Assembly: GCF_031882575.1 (NCBI RefSeq)
Contig: NZ_CP134772.1
Span: forward strand, 4,830,501-4,894,500
Length of the DNA: 64,000 nt
DNA from: Pseudomonas sp. VD-NE ins
GTDB lineage: Bacteria > Pseudomonadota > Gammaproteobacteria > Pseudomonadales > Pseudomonadaceae
Reading direction: 5' to 3'
The first letter of the stretch is position 1; every line of letters starts with the position of its first letter. The translations under genes and the position numbers were made by a program. The notes beneath the pieces were generated by a model, which worked only from the letters and a program-made list of their open reading frames with translations, was not told the DNA's origin and did no database searches. Positions 37,901-46,720 of the stretch are shown here, piece after piece.

Positions 37901-38082
37901 TTATCCAGACGCTCGTCAGTGGTCAAGGTACGGGCTTCGCTTTCGAGCATCACCGGGATGCCGTCGCGGATCGGGTACGCCAGACCGGCGCCCTTGCTGA
38001 TCAACTCGGTCTTGTCGGCGCTGAGCTTGAGCGGGCCTTTGCAGATCGGGCACGCGAGGATGTCGAGCAATTTGGTGTCCAT
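37897..38082 (-). CDS. ycaR: Trm112 family protein YcaR
   Basis: This 61-residue zinc-ribbon-like protein has one CxxC ([12 protein letters not shown]) and the conserved [11 protein letters not shown]. Its function is unknown; it is nearly always found between lpxK and kdsB. I chose the ATG at 38082 because AGGGA lies 6 bases upstream; another ATG two codons earlier sits directly on that site. Confidence 0.92.
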   Translation of the reverse strand: MDTKLLDILACPICKGPLKLSADKTELISKGAGLAYPIRDGIPVMLESEARTLTTDERLDK

Positions 38083-38103
38083 GAACATTCCCTGAGTAAA
38101 GAG

Positions 38104-39114
38104 TTAAGGCAAAAGACGATCCGGCAACAGGCGCATCAACTGCGTGTCGAACCAGGCCACAAAGGCCGGCGACGGCAGCGCATCAACAGCCAGATACCAC
38201 CAGTCGGCAGCTGCGAAGGCACGGCACTTCACCGCGTCCTTTTCGGTCATCACCAATGGCAATGACGGTGTGAAATTCAAGGCCTGCACGCTGTATTCGG
38301 CGTGGTCGGCAAACGCGTGCGGCACTGCTCGCCAGTCTAGCGCTTCGAGGGTATTGAAGAAACGTTGCGGATTGCCGATCCCGGCGACGGCGTGCACGGC
38401 CTGGCCAGCGGGAAAGTGATCAAGGGGTTTACGCTCGCCGCTGCGCAGATTGACCAGTGCCGTCGGTTGCAGACGGAAAGCGAAACCGTCATCACGGTCT
38501 TCAGTCGCGCCATTGAACAGGATGCCGTCGACACTTTGCAGACGTTCGATCGGCTCACGCAACGGCCCCGCCGGCAAGCAGCGTTTGTTACCGAGACCGC
38601 GAGCGGCGTCGATCAGCACCAGCTCCAGATCCCGCGCCAGACGGTAATGCTGCATACCGTCATCGGAGAGGATCAGATCCAGCGGTTCGCTGGCGAGCAA
38701 GGCTTTGACGGCGGCGCTGCGATCCGGATCGATCATCAGCGGCACACCGGTGCGCTGGACGATCAGCAACGGTTCGTCACCGGCAATGTCAGCGGTTTGC
38801 TCGGCCTCAACACGCCATGGCAGTTGCGGCGGTTTGGCACCGTAACCACGACTGACCACGCCGACGCGCAAGCCGCTGCGCCGGCAATGTTCGATCAGCC
38901 AGAGAATCATCGGCGTCTTGCCGGTGCCCCCCACGGTGATGTTGCCGACCACGATCAACGGCACCGACGGCTGATAGATATCGCCTTCACCGTCGAGAAA
39001 ACGTTGGCGTTTGTTGATCACCACGCGGCGGTACAACAACTCCAGCGGCCGCAGCAGCGTCAGGGCCGGATGCCCCTGATACCACGCGGTGAGCAAGCGA
39101 TCGGACAGGCTCAT
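38104..39114 (-). CDS. lpxK: Tetraacyldisaccharide 4'-kinase LpxK
   Basis: This 336-residue inner-membrane enzyme phosphorylates the 4' position of the lipid A disaccharide. An N-terminal membrane-associated helix is followed by the P-loop [12 protein letters not shown] and the [11 protein letters not shown] motif with catalytic Asp. Its ATG overlaps the exbD stop by one base. Confidence 0.94.
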   Translation of the reverse strand: MSLSDRLLTAWYQGHPALTLLRPLELLYRRVVINKRQRFLDGEGDIYQPSVPLIVVGNITVGGTGKTPMILWLIEHCRRSGLRVGVVSRGYGAKPPQLPWRVEAEQTADIAGDEPLLIVQRTGVPLMIDPDRSAAVKALLASEPLDLILSDDGMQHYRLARDLELVLIDAARGLGNKRCLPAGPLREPIERLQSVDGILFNGATEDRDDGFAFRLQPTALVNLRSGERKPLDHFPAGQAVHAVAGIGNPQRFFNTLEALDWRAVPHAFADHAEYSVQALNFTPSLPLVMTEKDAVKCRAFAAADWWYLAVDALPSPAFVAWFDTQLMRLLPDRLLP

Positions 39115-39542
39115 CAGGATTTGGGCGCCGCCTCGACCGTGGTCATTCGCAGATGGCTGAAACCGAGCTTGCCGGCCGCGTCCATGGCGGTGATCACGGA
39201 TTGATGCTGCGTCTTGCCGTCAGCACTGATCGACAACGGCATGTTGGTATCACCGTTGGACTCTTTCTGCATGGCTTCCATCAGGGTCGCCAGGTCGTTC
39301 TTCGGCAGAATCTTGTTGTTCACCGAAAATACGCCTTCAGCGCTGATGGCCACGTCGATCTGCTTGAGCTGCTGGTCTTCGGCGGGTGAGCCACTGACCG
39401 CTTCCGGCAAATCGACGCGCAGCTGGGTTTCGCGAGTGAACGTGGTGGTCACGACGAAAAACAGCAGCAGAATAAACACCACGTCGATCAGCGACGCGAG
39501 GTTGATGTCGATGGTTTCCCGAGGCTTGCGACGGAATTTCAC
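39114..39542 (-). CDS. exbD: ExbD/TolR family protein
   Basis: This 142-residue protein has one N-terminal membrane helix (about residues 15-35, [14 protein letters not shown]) carrying the proton-path Asp in SLIDVVFIL, and a periplasmic domain. It overlaps exbB by four bases and lpxK by one. This ExbBD pair belongs to the lipid A/DNA-uptake block, not to a tonB locus, so its partner is uncertain. Confidence 0.92.
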   Translation of the reverse strand: MKFRRKPRETIDINLASLIDVVFILLLFFVVTTTFTRETQLRVDLPEAVSGSPAEDQQLKQIDVAISAEGVFSVNNKILPKNDLATLMEAMQKESNGDTNMPLSISADGKTQHQSVITAMDAAGKLGFSHLRMTTVEAAPKS

Positions 39543-40174
39543 GCGCGGCCCTCGGCCAGGTCGACGTCACGATCGCCCTGCACCACTTCAACCAGTTTGA
39601 TCGCTTCCTGCTCCATGCCCACCACCAATTCATCGATGCGGCGTTGCAGGAAGCGGTGGAAGAACACCGCCGGAATACCGACCATCAGGCCCGCAGCGGT
39701 GGTGATCAGCGCTTTGGAAATACCACCGGCCAATACCGAGGCGTTGGTGGTCATGCCTGAGCCAGTGAAGGCGCTGAAAATGTCGATCATGCCTAACACG
39801 GTGCCCAGCAGACCGAGCAACGGCGACATGGCGGCAATCGTGCCTAGCGCGTTAACGTAGCGCTCGAGTTCGTGAATGACCCGGGCGGCGGCCTCTTCGA
39901 TGCACTCTTTCATGATCTCGCGACCATGCTTGGAGTTGGCCAGACCGGCGGCGAGGATTTCCCCCAGCGGCGAATTGGCGCGCAACTCCTTGAGTTTTTC
40001 TTTATTGAGCTGCTTGTCCTTGATCCAGACCCAGACCTGGCCCAGCAGATGCTCGGGGGTGACGCGACTGGCGCGCAGGGTCCACAGGCGTTCGGCGACA
40101 ATCGCCATGGCCGCGATGGAGCTCAGAATGATCGGCAACATCATCCAGCCGCCGGATTTGACCAATTCCCACAC
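39539..40174 (-). CDS. exbB: MotA/TolQ/ExbB proton channel family protein
   Basis: This 211-residue protein has three membrane helices: WMMLPIILSSIAAMAIVAE near the N-terminus and the pair TIAAMSPLLGLLGTVLGM and LITTAAGLMVGIPAVF. It forms the proton-conducting channel with the ExbD-like neighbour. I chose the GTG start at 40174 (VWELVKSGG) because GAGGGGA lies 8 bases upstream; an ATG ten codons further upstream overlaps that site. Confidence 0.9.
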   Translation of the reverse strand: MWELVKSGGWMMLPIILSSIAAMAIVAERLWTLRASRVTPEHLLGQVWVWIKDKQLNKEKLKELRANSPLGEILAAGLANSKHGREIMKECIEEAAARVIHELERYVNALGTIAAMSPLLGLLGTVLGMIDIFSAFTGSGMTTNASVLAGGISKALITTAAGLMVGIPAVFFHRFLQRRIDELVVGMEQEAIKLVEVVQGDRDVDLAEGRA

Positions 40175-40275
40175 AGTGACAGTCCCCTCGAAAAAGTGCG
40201 CCACTTTACCATACCGATTGATGATTAAGACCCGCCGCCCCGACGACCGTGACGCCCCATTGCCCCACGTCCCGA

Positions 40276-42510
40276 TCAGCGGGCCAGTGCGGGCGGATCA
40301 CGCCAGAAACGCCGCTGATGACGCATCGTCCACGGCGCTTGGAAGCGACCCAGTTGTAGCTGAATGGCGCCCTGCTCGGCGCTGTCATAGATGCGCAGGC
40401 CTTGTTTGCGATAACGCGCCAGCACGGTCGGGTGTGGATGGCCGAAGGAATTGCCGTGGCCTCGGGAGATCAGCACGGACTCAGGCTTTAGCGCCTTGAG
40501 CAGCGCCATGGATGACGAACTGCGGCTGCCATGATGGGGCGCTTGCAGCCATTGCGTCGGCACGGCCAAAGGACTGTCGAGCAGAACGCGCTCGGCATGG
40601 ACATCGATATCGCCGGTCAGCAGCAGTCGCTCGCCATTGGCCTCGATCTGCAACACGCAGGAGCGCTGGTTACTGTCCTGGGCGTCCGCCCACATCCACA
40701 GTTGAAAACGCACGCCGTCCCATTGCCATTGCTGGCCGCTCTCGCAGGCTTCAGCATTCAATTCAGCAGGTAGCCCCGGCGGATCGCCGCTGAGTACCCG
40801 CGCGACCGGCATACCCCGCGCAATCGCCAGCGCACCGCCGGCATGATCGGCGTCGGCGTGACTGAGCAGCATCAGATCGAGATTGTCCACGCTGAGTTTG
40901 CGCAAGGCCGGTAGCACCACGCGTTCACCGAGATCGAAATCGCCAAAACGCGGGCCGGCGTCGTAGAGCAGCGTGTGATGCCGGGTTCGGATCAGGATTG
41001 CCAGGCCCTGCCCGACATCGATCTGCCAAACATCGGCCAATCCCTCGTCCAATCGCTCGCGCGGCGGTACCACTAGAATCAGCAGCAACGGCCAGCCCAG
41101 TGGGCGCAGCGGCACGCCGCGGGGCAATAGCAACAGCAAGGCACCGAGACTGCCGAGAATCCACACCCAGCTCGATATCGACGGCGCTGTCCATGCAGGC
41201 CATTGCCCGGCAATCAGCGCCAGTGTGCGAAACAGCCAATCGATCAAGCCGCCGGCCAGCCACAGCAGTCCTTCGCCGACATACGGCACTGGCAGCAATA
41301 AAGTCCCGAGGAGTGCCGGCGGCAGCGCCACCAGACTGATCCAAGGCACCGCGAGCAAATTTGCCAGTGGCCCGCTCAAACTGATCGGCAGGTTCAGCGC
41401 AATCAGTACCGGGCATAAACCGATGGCAATCAACCACTGCGCCCGCGTCCAGGTTTGCCACCAACGCCACGCGCCCAGTCGACCGCCAAATGTGAAGATC
41501 AACACTGCAACAGCCGTAAAGGACAACCAGAAACCGGGGCGCAGACTGGCCAGCGGATCGAGCAAGAGCACCGCATTGAACGCCAGCAACAACGGCCACC
41601 ACGCACCGAGATGAAGAAAGCGCAGGCGCCACAACAGCACCAGACCGACCATCACGCAGGCGCGCTGTACCGGCACGTCGAATCCGGCGAGCAGGCCATA
41701 ACCGAGCGCCGCCGCAAATGCCAGACCACAGGCCCACGGCAGCCAGGGCCAGCGCAGCGGCCACAGGCCAAAACGGGCCAATCCGGCGACCAGCATGTAC
41801 ATCACCGCCGCCAGCAACCCGATGTGCTGACCGGAAATCACCAGCAAGTGCACGGTGCCGGTGTCCTGCAGAATCTGCCAATCCTCACGACTGAGTCCCG
41901 AACCGTCGCCCAGCACCAGCGCCGCCAGTGCGCCGCTTCGCCCCTGCGCATCCACGCTCAGCAAACGCTGACGAATACTGTCGCGCCAGGCCCAGCGCGC
42001 TTCGCTCAGACGTTGGCCGTCCTTGATCGTGCCGGTGGCGCCGATGCGTTGCGCCAGCAGCCACGCCTCATAATCGAAAGCGTCCGGATTGCGTAAACCA
42101 GCCGCACGCTTGAGTTTGACCGCCAATCGCCAACGCTCGCCGCTGTTGACCGGTGGCCCGCCGTACCAGGCAAGCCGCACCAGCGATGGCAGTTCTTCGT
42201 GACGCGAGCGCGCATCAGCCAGTTCGAAACGCACCACGCCGTCGCTGTTCTGCGGCAAACCGACGACCCGTCCTTCGAGCCAGCGGGTTTCGCCATCCAG
42301 TTCAGTCGGCAAACAATCATTCAACGCCCATTGCGCACCGACGCTGGCCCAAGTGAAACCCAACAGCAAAAACGCCAACGGATAGCTGCGAAACGGCAGC
42401 AACATCAAAGCCGCCACCGGCAGCAACAGCATCAACCAGACCGGCGGTAATGCCGGCATAAAAACCGGGGCCAGCAGACCGACTGCCAGCGCCATCATCC
42501 CTGTGCGCAT
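40276..42510 (-). CDS. comEC: DNA internalization protein ComEC/Rec2
   Basis: This protein of about 744 residues is the inner-membrane channel for single-stranded DNA uptake. It has N-terminal membrane helices and the DUF4131 domain, the competence domain with many helices (about residues 210-480, including VISGQHIGLLAA), and a C-terminal metallo-beta-lactamase-like domain with LLSHADADHAGG and HHGSRSSSS. I chose the ATG at 42510 because AAGGA lies upstream; an ATG 11 codons earlier is possible. Confidence 0.92.
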   Translation of the reverse strand: MRTGMMALAVGLLAPVFMPALPPVWLMLLLPVAALMLLPFRSYPLAFLLLGFTWASVGAQWALNDCLPTELDGETRWLEGRVVGLPQNSDGVVRFELADARSRHEELPSLVRLAWYGGPPVNSGERWRLAVKLKRAAGLRNPDAFDYEAWLLAQRIGATGTIKDGQRLSEARWAWRDSIRQRLLSVDAQGRSGALAALVLGDGSGLSREDWQILQDTGTVHLLVISGQHIGLLAAVMYMLVAGLARFGLWPLRWPWLPWACGLAFAAALGYGLLAGFDVPVQRACVMVGLVLLWRLRFLHLGAWWPLLLAFNAVLLLDPLASLRPGFWLSFTAVAVLIFTFGGRLGAWRWWQTWTRAQWLIAIGLCPVLIALNLPISLSGPLANLLAVPWISLVALPPALLGTLLLPVPYVGEGLLWLAGGLIDWLFRTLALIAGQWPAWTAPSISSWVWILGSLGALLLLLPRGVPLRPLGWPLLLILVVPPRERLDEGLADVWQIDVGQGLAILIRTRHHTLLYDAGPRFGDFDLGERVVLPALRKLSVDNLDLMLLSHADADHAGGALAIARGMPVARVLSGDPPGLPAELNAEACESGQQWQWDGVRFQLWMWADAQDSNQRSCVLQIEANGERLLLTGDIDVHAERVLLDSPLAVPTQWLQAPHHGSRSSSSMALLKALKPESVLISRGHGNSFGHPHPTVLARYRKQGLRIYDSAEQGAIQLQLGRFQAPWTMRHQRRFWRDPPALAR

Positions 42511-42646
42511 AAGCCCGTCCTTGAGAGTCCCGTACTTAGGCATAGCGGGTGTCGGGCACGGACGTCGTCAACAATTGTCACAAAGTCTGAATGGGCGCTT
42601 CGTAGAATCCAGACATACTTGCCGCCTTAACCGACCGAGAAGCCTT

Positions 42647-43165
42647 ATGCCCCGGCGCTTATTCAAACGTTACATGCCCGACCCGACGAGCATCAGGGAA
42701 CACAAATCCTTACGCTTTCTCGGCAAGTTGCTGCATGACCCGAACCTCTGGCATCTCAATCGTCACTCGGTCGCCCGGGCGATGGCGGTCGGCCTGTTCG
42801 CCGCGTTCCTGCCGATTCCGGCGCAGATGCTGGTGGCCGCCGCTCTCGCCGTCACGGTGCGGGGGAACATGCCGATTGCGGTCAGTCTGGTGTGGCTGAC
42901 CAACCCGATCACCATGCCGGCGGTGTTCTTCTGCACGTATCAGGCCGGCGCGTTTTTGATGGATGTGCCTGCCCGGCATCTGCCGGACGAGTTGACCTGG
43001 GAGTGGATCAGCGGCGAGTTGTCGACGTTGTGGCAGCCGTTTCTGCTCGGCTCGGTGGTGGTGGGACTGGTACTCGGCGCCCTCGCCTACTGCATTGTGA
43101 TGATGTATTGGCGCTGGTGGGTGGCGCGGCAATGGGCGCGGCGCAAGAAAAACCGCATGCGCTGA
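42647..43165 (+). CDS. DUF2062 family membrane protein
   Basis: This 172-residue protein has an N-terminal basic region and about three hydrophobic segments, with SVARAMAVGLFAAFLPIPAQ and SLVWLTNPITMPAVFF typical of DUF2062. Its function is not established; the divergent pairing with comEC is conserved in pseudomonads. The ATG at 42647 is preceded by GAGA; the open frame extends 48 codons further upstream into the promoter region and comEC. Confidence 0.88.
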   Translation: MPRRLFKRYMPDPTSIREHKSLRFLGKLLHDPNLWHLNRHSVARAMAVGLFAAFLPIPAQMLVAAALAVTVRGNMPIAVSLVWLTNPITMPAVFFCTYQAGAFLMDVPARHLPDELTWEWISGELSTLWQPFLLGSVVVGLVLGALAYCIVMMYWRWWVARQWARRKKNRMR

Positions 43166-43216
43166 ATGCAAAACGGCCTCCGCAATGGGAGGCCGTTTTG
43201 ATTTGTGGCGTCTGCA

Positions 43217-43292
43217 TTCGCGAGCAAGCTCGCTCCCACACTGGATCTTTGTTGTGCCGAAGATCCCCTGTGGGAGCGAGCTTGCTCGCGAA
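43217..43292. repeat. REP pair, GGGAGCGAGCTTGCTCGCGA variant
   Basis: Inverted units with GAGCTTGCTC cores, about 25 bases apart, lie between the converging DUF2062 and ABC permease genes. Confidence 0.9.
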
Positions 43293-43312
43293 GCAGTCGA
43301 CTCGGTCTGGAA

Positions 43313-44092
43313 TCAGGTCCGCATCCCGCGCCCACTCACCAGCAACCGCGCGCAACCGAGGTAGAGCACAACGGTCGCCACCAGCATAAAGGTGATCGCG
43401 ATGCCGATCTTGATATCCGACACACCCAGAATGCCGTAACGGAAGGCGTTGACCATGTGCAGCACCGGGTTGGCCAGCGACACGGTCTGCCAGAACGGCG
43501 GCAGCAAGGTGATCGAATAAAACACCCCACCCAGGTACGTCAGCGGCGTCAGCACAAAGGTCGGGATGATCGAAATATCATCGAAGTTGCGCGCAAACAC
43601 CGCGTTGATGAAGCCCAGCAGCGAGAAAATCGTCGCCGTCAGCACCACCACCAGAATGGTCACCCCGAGGTGATGCACCTGCAAATGGGTGAAGAACAGC
43701 GACAGAATCGTCACGATCACGCCGACCATCAGCCCACGCAACACGCCGCCAATGGTGAAGCCGATCAGAATCGTGTGCGGCGACACCGGCGACACCATCA
43801 GCTCTTCGATGGAGCGCTGGAACTTGCTGCCGAAGAAACTCGAGACCACGTTGCCGTAGGAGTTGGTGATCACCGACATCATGATCAGCCCCGGCACGAT
43901 GTACTCCATGTAAGTGAAGCCACCCATGTCGCCGATTTGCCGACCGATCAGGTTACCGAAGATCACGAAGTACAGAACCATGGTGATCGCAGGCGGCAGC
44001 AGCGTCTGCGGCCAGATCCGCGTGAAGCGTTTGACCTCGCGGTAAACAATGGTTTGCAGGGCGACGAGGTTGGGACGGAATTCGGAACTCAT
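43313..44092 (-). CDS. ABC-2 type transporter permease
   Basis: This 259-residue six-helix membrane protein exports an unknown substrate together with the ATPase encoded upstream. It matches the YadH type, with FVIFGNLIGRQIGDMGGFTYMEYIVPGL and TYLGGVFYS. It overlaps the ATPase gene by four bases. Confidence 0.9.
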   Translation of the reverse strand: MSSEFRPNLVALQTIVYREVKRFTRIWPQTLLPPAITMVLYFVIFGNLIGRQIGDMGGFTYMEYIVPGLIMMSVITNSYGNVVSSFFGSKFQRSIEELMVSPVSPHTILIGFTIGGVLRGLMVGVIVTILSLFFTHLQVHHLGVTILVVVLTATIFSLLGFINAVFARNFDDISIIPTFVLTPLTYLGGVFYSITLLPPFWQTVSLANPVLHMVNAFRYGILGVSDIKIGIAITFMLVATVVLYLGCARLLVSGRGMRT

Positions 44093-45021
44093 ACCGCCAC
44101 CTTCGACAGATTTTTCTCCACCAGGGACACGAACAGCTCCTCGAGGCGATTGGTTTTGTTACGCAGGCTCAGCACTTCGATGTTCTGCTGTGCCAACTGG
44201 GTGAACAACGCCGTGATGCCCATGGATTTGTCGACCTGGACTTCCAGGGTGTGACCGTCGATCAACCGGGCGGGGTAGCCGAGCAATTGCGGCGCGGCGT
44301 GCAAGTCGTTTTTCAGGTCCAGCAAGAAGGTTTCCACGTGCAACTGGCCCAGCAGTTGTTTCATGCTGGTGTTCTCGACGATGGTGCCGTGGTCGATGAT
44401 GCCGATGTTGCGGCACAACTGCTCAGCCTCCTCCAGATAATGCGTGGTGAGGATGATGGTGATGCCTTTCTGGTTCAGCTCGGTGAGGAACGTCCACATC
44501 GAGCGACGCAGTTCGATGTCGACGCCTGCGGTCGGTTCATCGAGGATCAAAAGACGCGGTTCATGCACCAGCGCACGGGCAATCATCAGACGCCGCTTCA
44601 TACCACCGGACAACGAACGCGACGGCACATCGCGCTTGTCCCACAGGCCCAGTTGAGTGAGGTACTGCTCGGCGCGTTCCTTGGCGATCTTCGCCGGAAT
44701 GCCGTAGTAACCGGCCTGAGTGACGACGATGTCGAAGGTCTTTTCAAACTGGTTGAAGTTGAATTCCTGCGGCACCACGCCGATCGAGCGCTTGAGCTGC
44801 GCAGGATTCTTGTCCAGGTCATGACCGAAGATATTCACCGTGCCGCTAGTCTTGTTGACCAGGGTCGAGAGAATGCCGATGGTCGTGGATTTGCCGGCAC
44901 CGTTCGGGCCGAGCAAGGCGAAAAAGTCACCTTCGGCGACGTCCAGATCGATACCACTCAAGGCCTGGAACCCGTTGCCGTAGGTTTTGGTTAGCTGCCG
45001 GATGGACAGAGCGGAACTCAT
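44089..45021 (-). CDS. ABC transporter ATP-binding protein
   Basis: This 310-residue ATPase has Walker A GPNGAGKST, the Q-loop in GVVPQEFNFN, signature LSGGMKRRL, Walker B LLILDEPTAGVD and the switch His in TTHYLEEAE. It is of the YadG drug- or polysaccharide-exporter type and pairs with the ABC-2 permease. The ATG at 45021 starts MSSALSIRQLTKTYG; the longer frame upstream shows no family similarity. Confidence 0.92.
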   Translation of the reverse strand: MSSALSIRQLTKTYGNGFQALSGIDLDVAEGDFFALLGPNGAGKSTTIGILSTLVNKTSGTVNIFGHDLDKNPAQLKRSIGVVPQEFNFNQFEKTFDIVVTQAGYYGIPAKIAKERAEQYLTQLGLWDKRDVPSRSLSGGMKRRLMIARALVHEPRLLILDEPTAGVDIELRRSMWTFLTELNQKGITIILTTHYLEEAEQLCRNIGIIDHGTIVENTSMKQLLGQLHVETFLLDLKNDLHAAPQLLGYPARLIDGHTLEVQVDKSMGITALFTQLAQQNIEVLSLRNKTNRLEELFVSLVEKNLSKVAV

Positions 45022-45144
45022 ATCTGATTTACGCACCATTGAAGGAAAAAAGGAGACGGCGGCGAAGGGTCGAACCGCAGCGCAAGTGCGCAATGGTGCT
45101 TGCCGCCGCCGTACAAGTACAGTCAAGTGTGTCGATAGTAGGTA

Positions 45145-45768
45145 TTAAGTCAACGCGGTCATGACGGCTTTCTGGTAGGCCGGACGCTGCTTCAGGCGCT
45201 CGTACCAGGCTTGGAGATGAGGTTGCGGGGCGCGTTCGATGGGCATCTCGAACCAGGCATAAATGAAACTGCCGAGCGGAATATCGCCCATGCCGATGTC
45301 TTGTCCGGAGAGATATGGCTGACTGGCCAAGGCCTGGTCGGCCATGCTCAGCAACTCATTGCATTCCTTGATCGCGGCGTTGATCGCGGCCCAGTCCTGT
45401 TTGTCCGCCGGTGTGCGCAACACGCCCCAGAACACCGTCCGGAAGGGACCGGCAAAACTCGACGTGGTCCAGTCCATCCACTTGTCAGCGATGGCGCGTG
45501 CTTGCGGATCCGCCGAATACCAATGGCTGTCGAGGGCATGTCTGGCCAGCAGATAGCGAACGATGGCGTTGGATTCCCAGAGTACAAAACCGTCGTCCTC
45601 AATCACCGGCACCCGCCCGTTCGGGTTCATCGCCCGGTACTCGGGTGTGTCGACCACGCCGAATGCGCCACCGGCATCGATCGCCTCGTAGGCCAGGCCG
45701 AGCTCTTCAGCAGCCCACAACGGCTTCCTGACATTCGATGAGTTTTTCCGTCCCCAAATCTTCAGCAT
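45145..45768 (-). CDS. Glutathione S-transferase family protein
   Basis: This 207-residue protein has an N-terminal thioredoxin-like domain (LKIWGRKNSSNVRKPLWA, then NPNGRVPVIEDDGFVLWESNAIVRYL with the glutathione-binding cis-Pro and Glu-Ser) and an all-helical C-terminal domain. The serine-rich N-terminal motif (GRKNSSN) suggests a Ser-type enzyme. Substrate unknown. Confidence 0.92.
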   Translation of the reverse strand: MLKIWGRKNSSNVRKPLWAAEELGLAYEAIDAGGAFGVVDTPEYRAMNPNGRVPVIEDDGFVLWESNAIVRYLLARHALDSHWYSADPQARAIADKWMDWTTSSFAGPFRTVFWGVLRTPADKQDWAAINAAIKECNELLSMADQALASQPYLSGQDIGMGDIPLGSFIYAWFEMPIERAPQPHLQAWYERLKQRPAYQKAVMTALT

Positions 45769-45811
45769 GACCGCCTCTTTTCAAATGAGTGGGCAGGCAG
45801 CATACGCCGGA

Positions 45812-46471
45812 TCAGGTACGGCTCAAATCACTCTGCATATCGCCCAGCAGTTGCGGCTGCAGATCAGTGAACAGATGCGGATAGCACTTTTGCAGATGTT
45901 CGAAGAAGAAGGTTTCCGGCACATCGGCGAATTGGCCGTGGTCGACCAAATACTCCATCAGTTGCGCGCCGTCACGGTTGAACGGGTGAAAAACGCTGTC
46001 GTTGATGCCGTCGAACTCCAGCGGCGCGACGTTGAACAACTCGCAAAGCTTCTGATTGAACGCCGGCGTGGCTTTGACCCAGCGTCCATTGAGGAACAGC
46101 TCGGTGTAACCGTGCATGGCGAACATGTCGCTCTTCAGCAATTCAAGCAGGCGCGGGGTCGACAGGTGATTGCGCACATCGGCCAGACCGATACGCGCCG
46201 GGATCCCGCAATGCCGCGCGCAACCGGCGAGCAGCGTGGCTTTGGGCACGCAATAACTCTCCCCCGTCGCCAATGCATAACTGCCACACAAGGTCTGCGG
46301 GTCTCGGCTGAAGGTGTAGGGGTTGTAGCGCACCGCCTCACGCACCGCGTAATAAAGATGGATCGCCTGCTCGAGCGGATCGCGGCTGGCGCCCCGATGT
46401 TGTTCGGCGAACTCCACCACCGCCGGGTGGTCACTATCGATGAAGCGGCCGGACCTCAGATACTCGTGCAT
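45812..46471 (-). CDS. Transglutaminase-like domain protein
   Basis: This 219-residue soluble protein has a transglutaminase-like cysteine-protease fold. The candidate nucleophile is the Cys in GESYCVPKATLLAGCARHCGIP, and the His is in DMFAMHGYTELFLNGRW. The third-residue position, usually Asp in a WVxxDPT-like stretch, reads WVKATPAFN, so a Thr stands there. Whether the protein is an active peptidase is therefore open. AAGGAGA precedes the ATG. Confidence 0.85.
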   Translation of the reverse strand: MHEYLRSGRFIDSDHPAVVEFAEQHRGASRDPLEQAIHLYYAVREAVRYNPYTFSRDPQTLCGSYALATGESYCVPKATLLAGCARHCGIPARIGLADVRNHLSTPRLLELLKSDMFAMHGYTELFLNGRWVKATPAFNQKLCELFNVAPLEFDGINDSVFHPFNRDGAQLMEYLVDHGQFADVPETFFFEHLQKCYPHLFTDLQPQLLGDMQSDLSRT

Positions 46472-46720
46472 GACGACAATCTCCTTGGGTAAGCCCCGAG
46501 TCTAGCGACAGCGTCAGCACAGAGATAACGACGTTTCGGCCAAACTTGGACGCAAAGACGCGGGATCAGCGAACGATTTCCCACACGTGTTGCCCACCGA
46601 ACCTACGAAAACCATCCGGGGTTTCCCACGATTTCAATCACCTTGGTCTGACCACCCGGTTTTACAGATGCCGTCTAAGCTCTGGAGGGTCGATTTGCCT
46701 TGGTTCACGGAGGACTGAAT
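46472..46720. other. Divergent intergenic region upstream of fadE
   Basis: These 249 bases separate the transglutaminase-like gene from fadE. They should carry promoters in both directions, but I could not identify a convincing one. GTTTCGGCCAAAC at 46533-46545 has a short dyad. A GGAGG ribosome site for fadE is at its right end. Confidence 0.4.

Noticed and set aside
40276..42510. comEC as evidence that this organism is naturally transformable
   Set aside because: comEC is kept in most pseudomonads without demonstrated competence, and other uptake genes are not in the window.
46533..46545. GTTTCGGCCAAAC upstream of fadE as a fatty-acid regulator (PsrA-type) site
   Set aside because: Only 4-bp arms and the orientation does not match the GAAAC...GTTTC pattern well; a chance dyad cannot be excluded.
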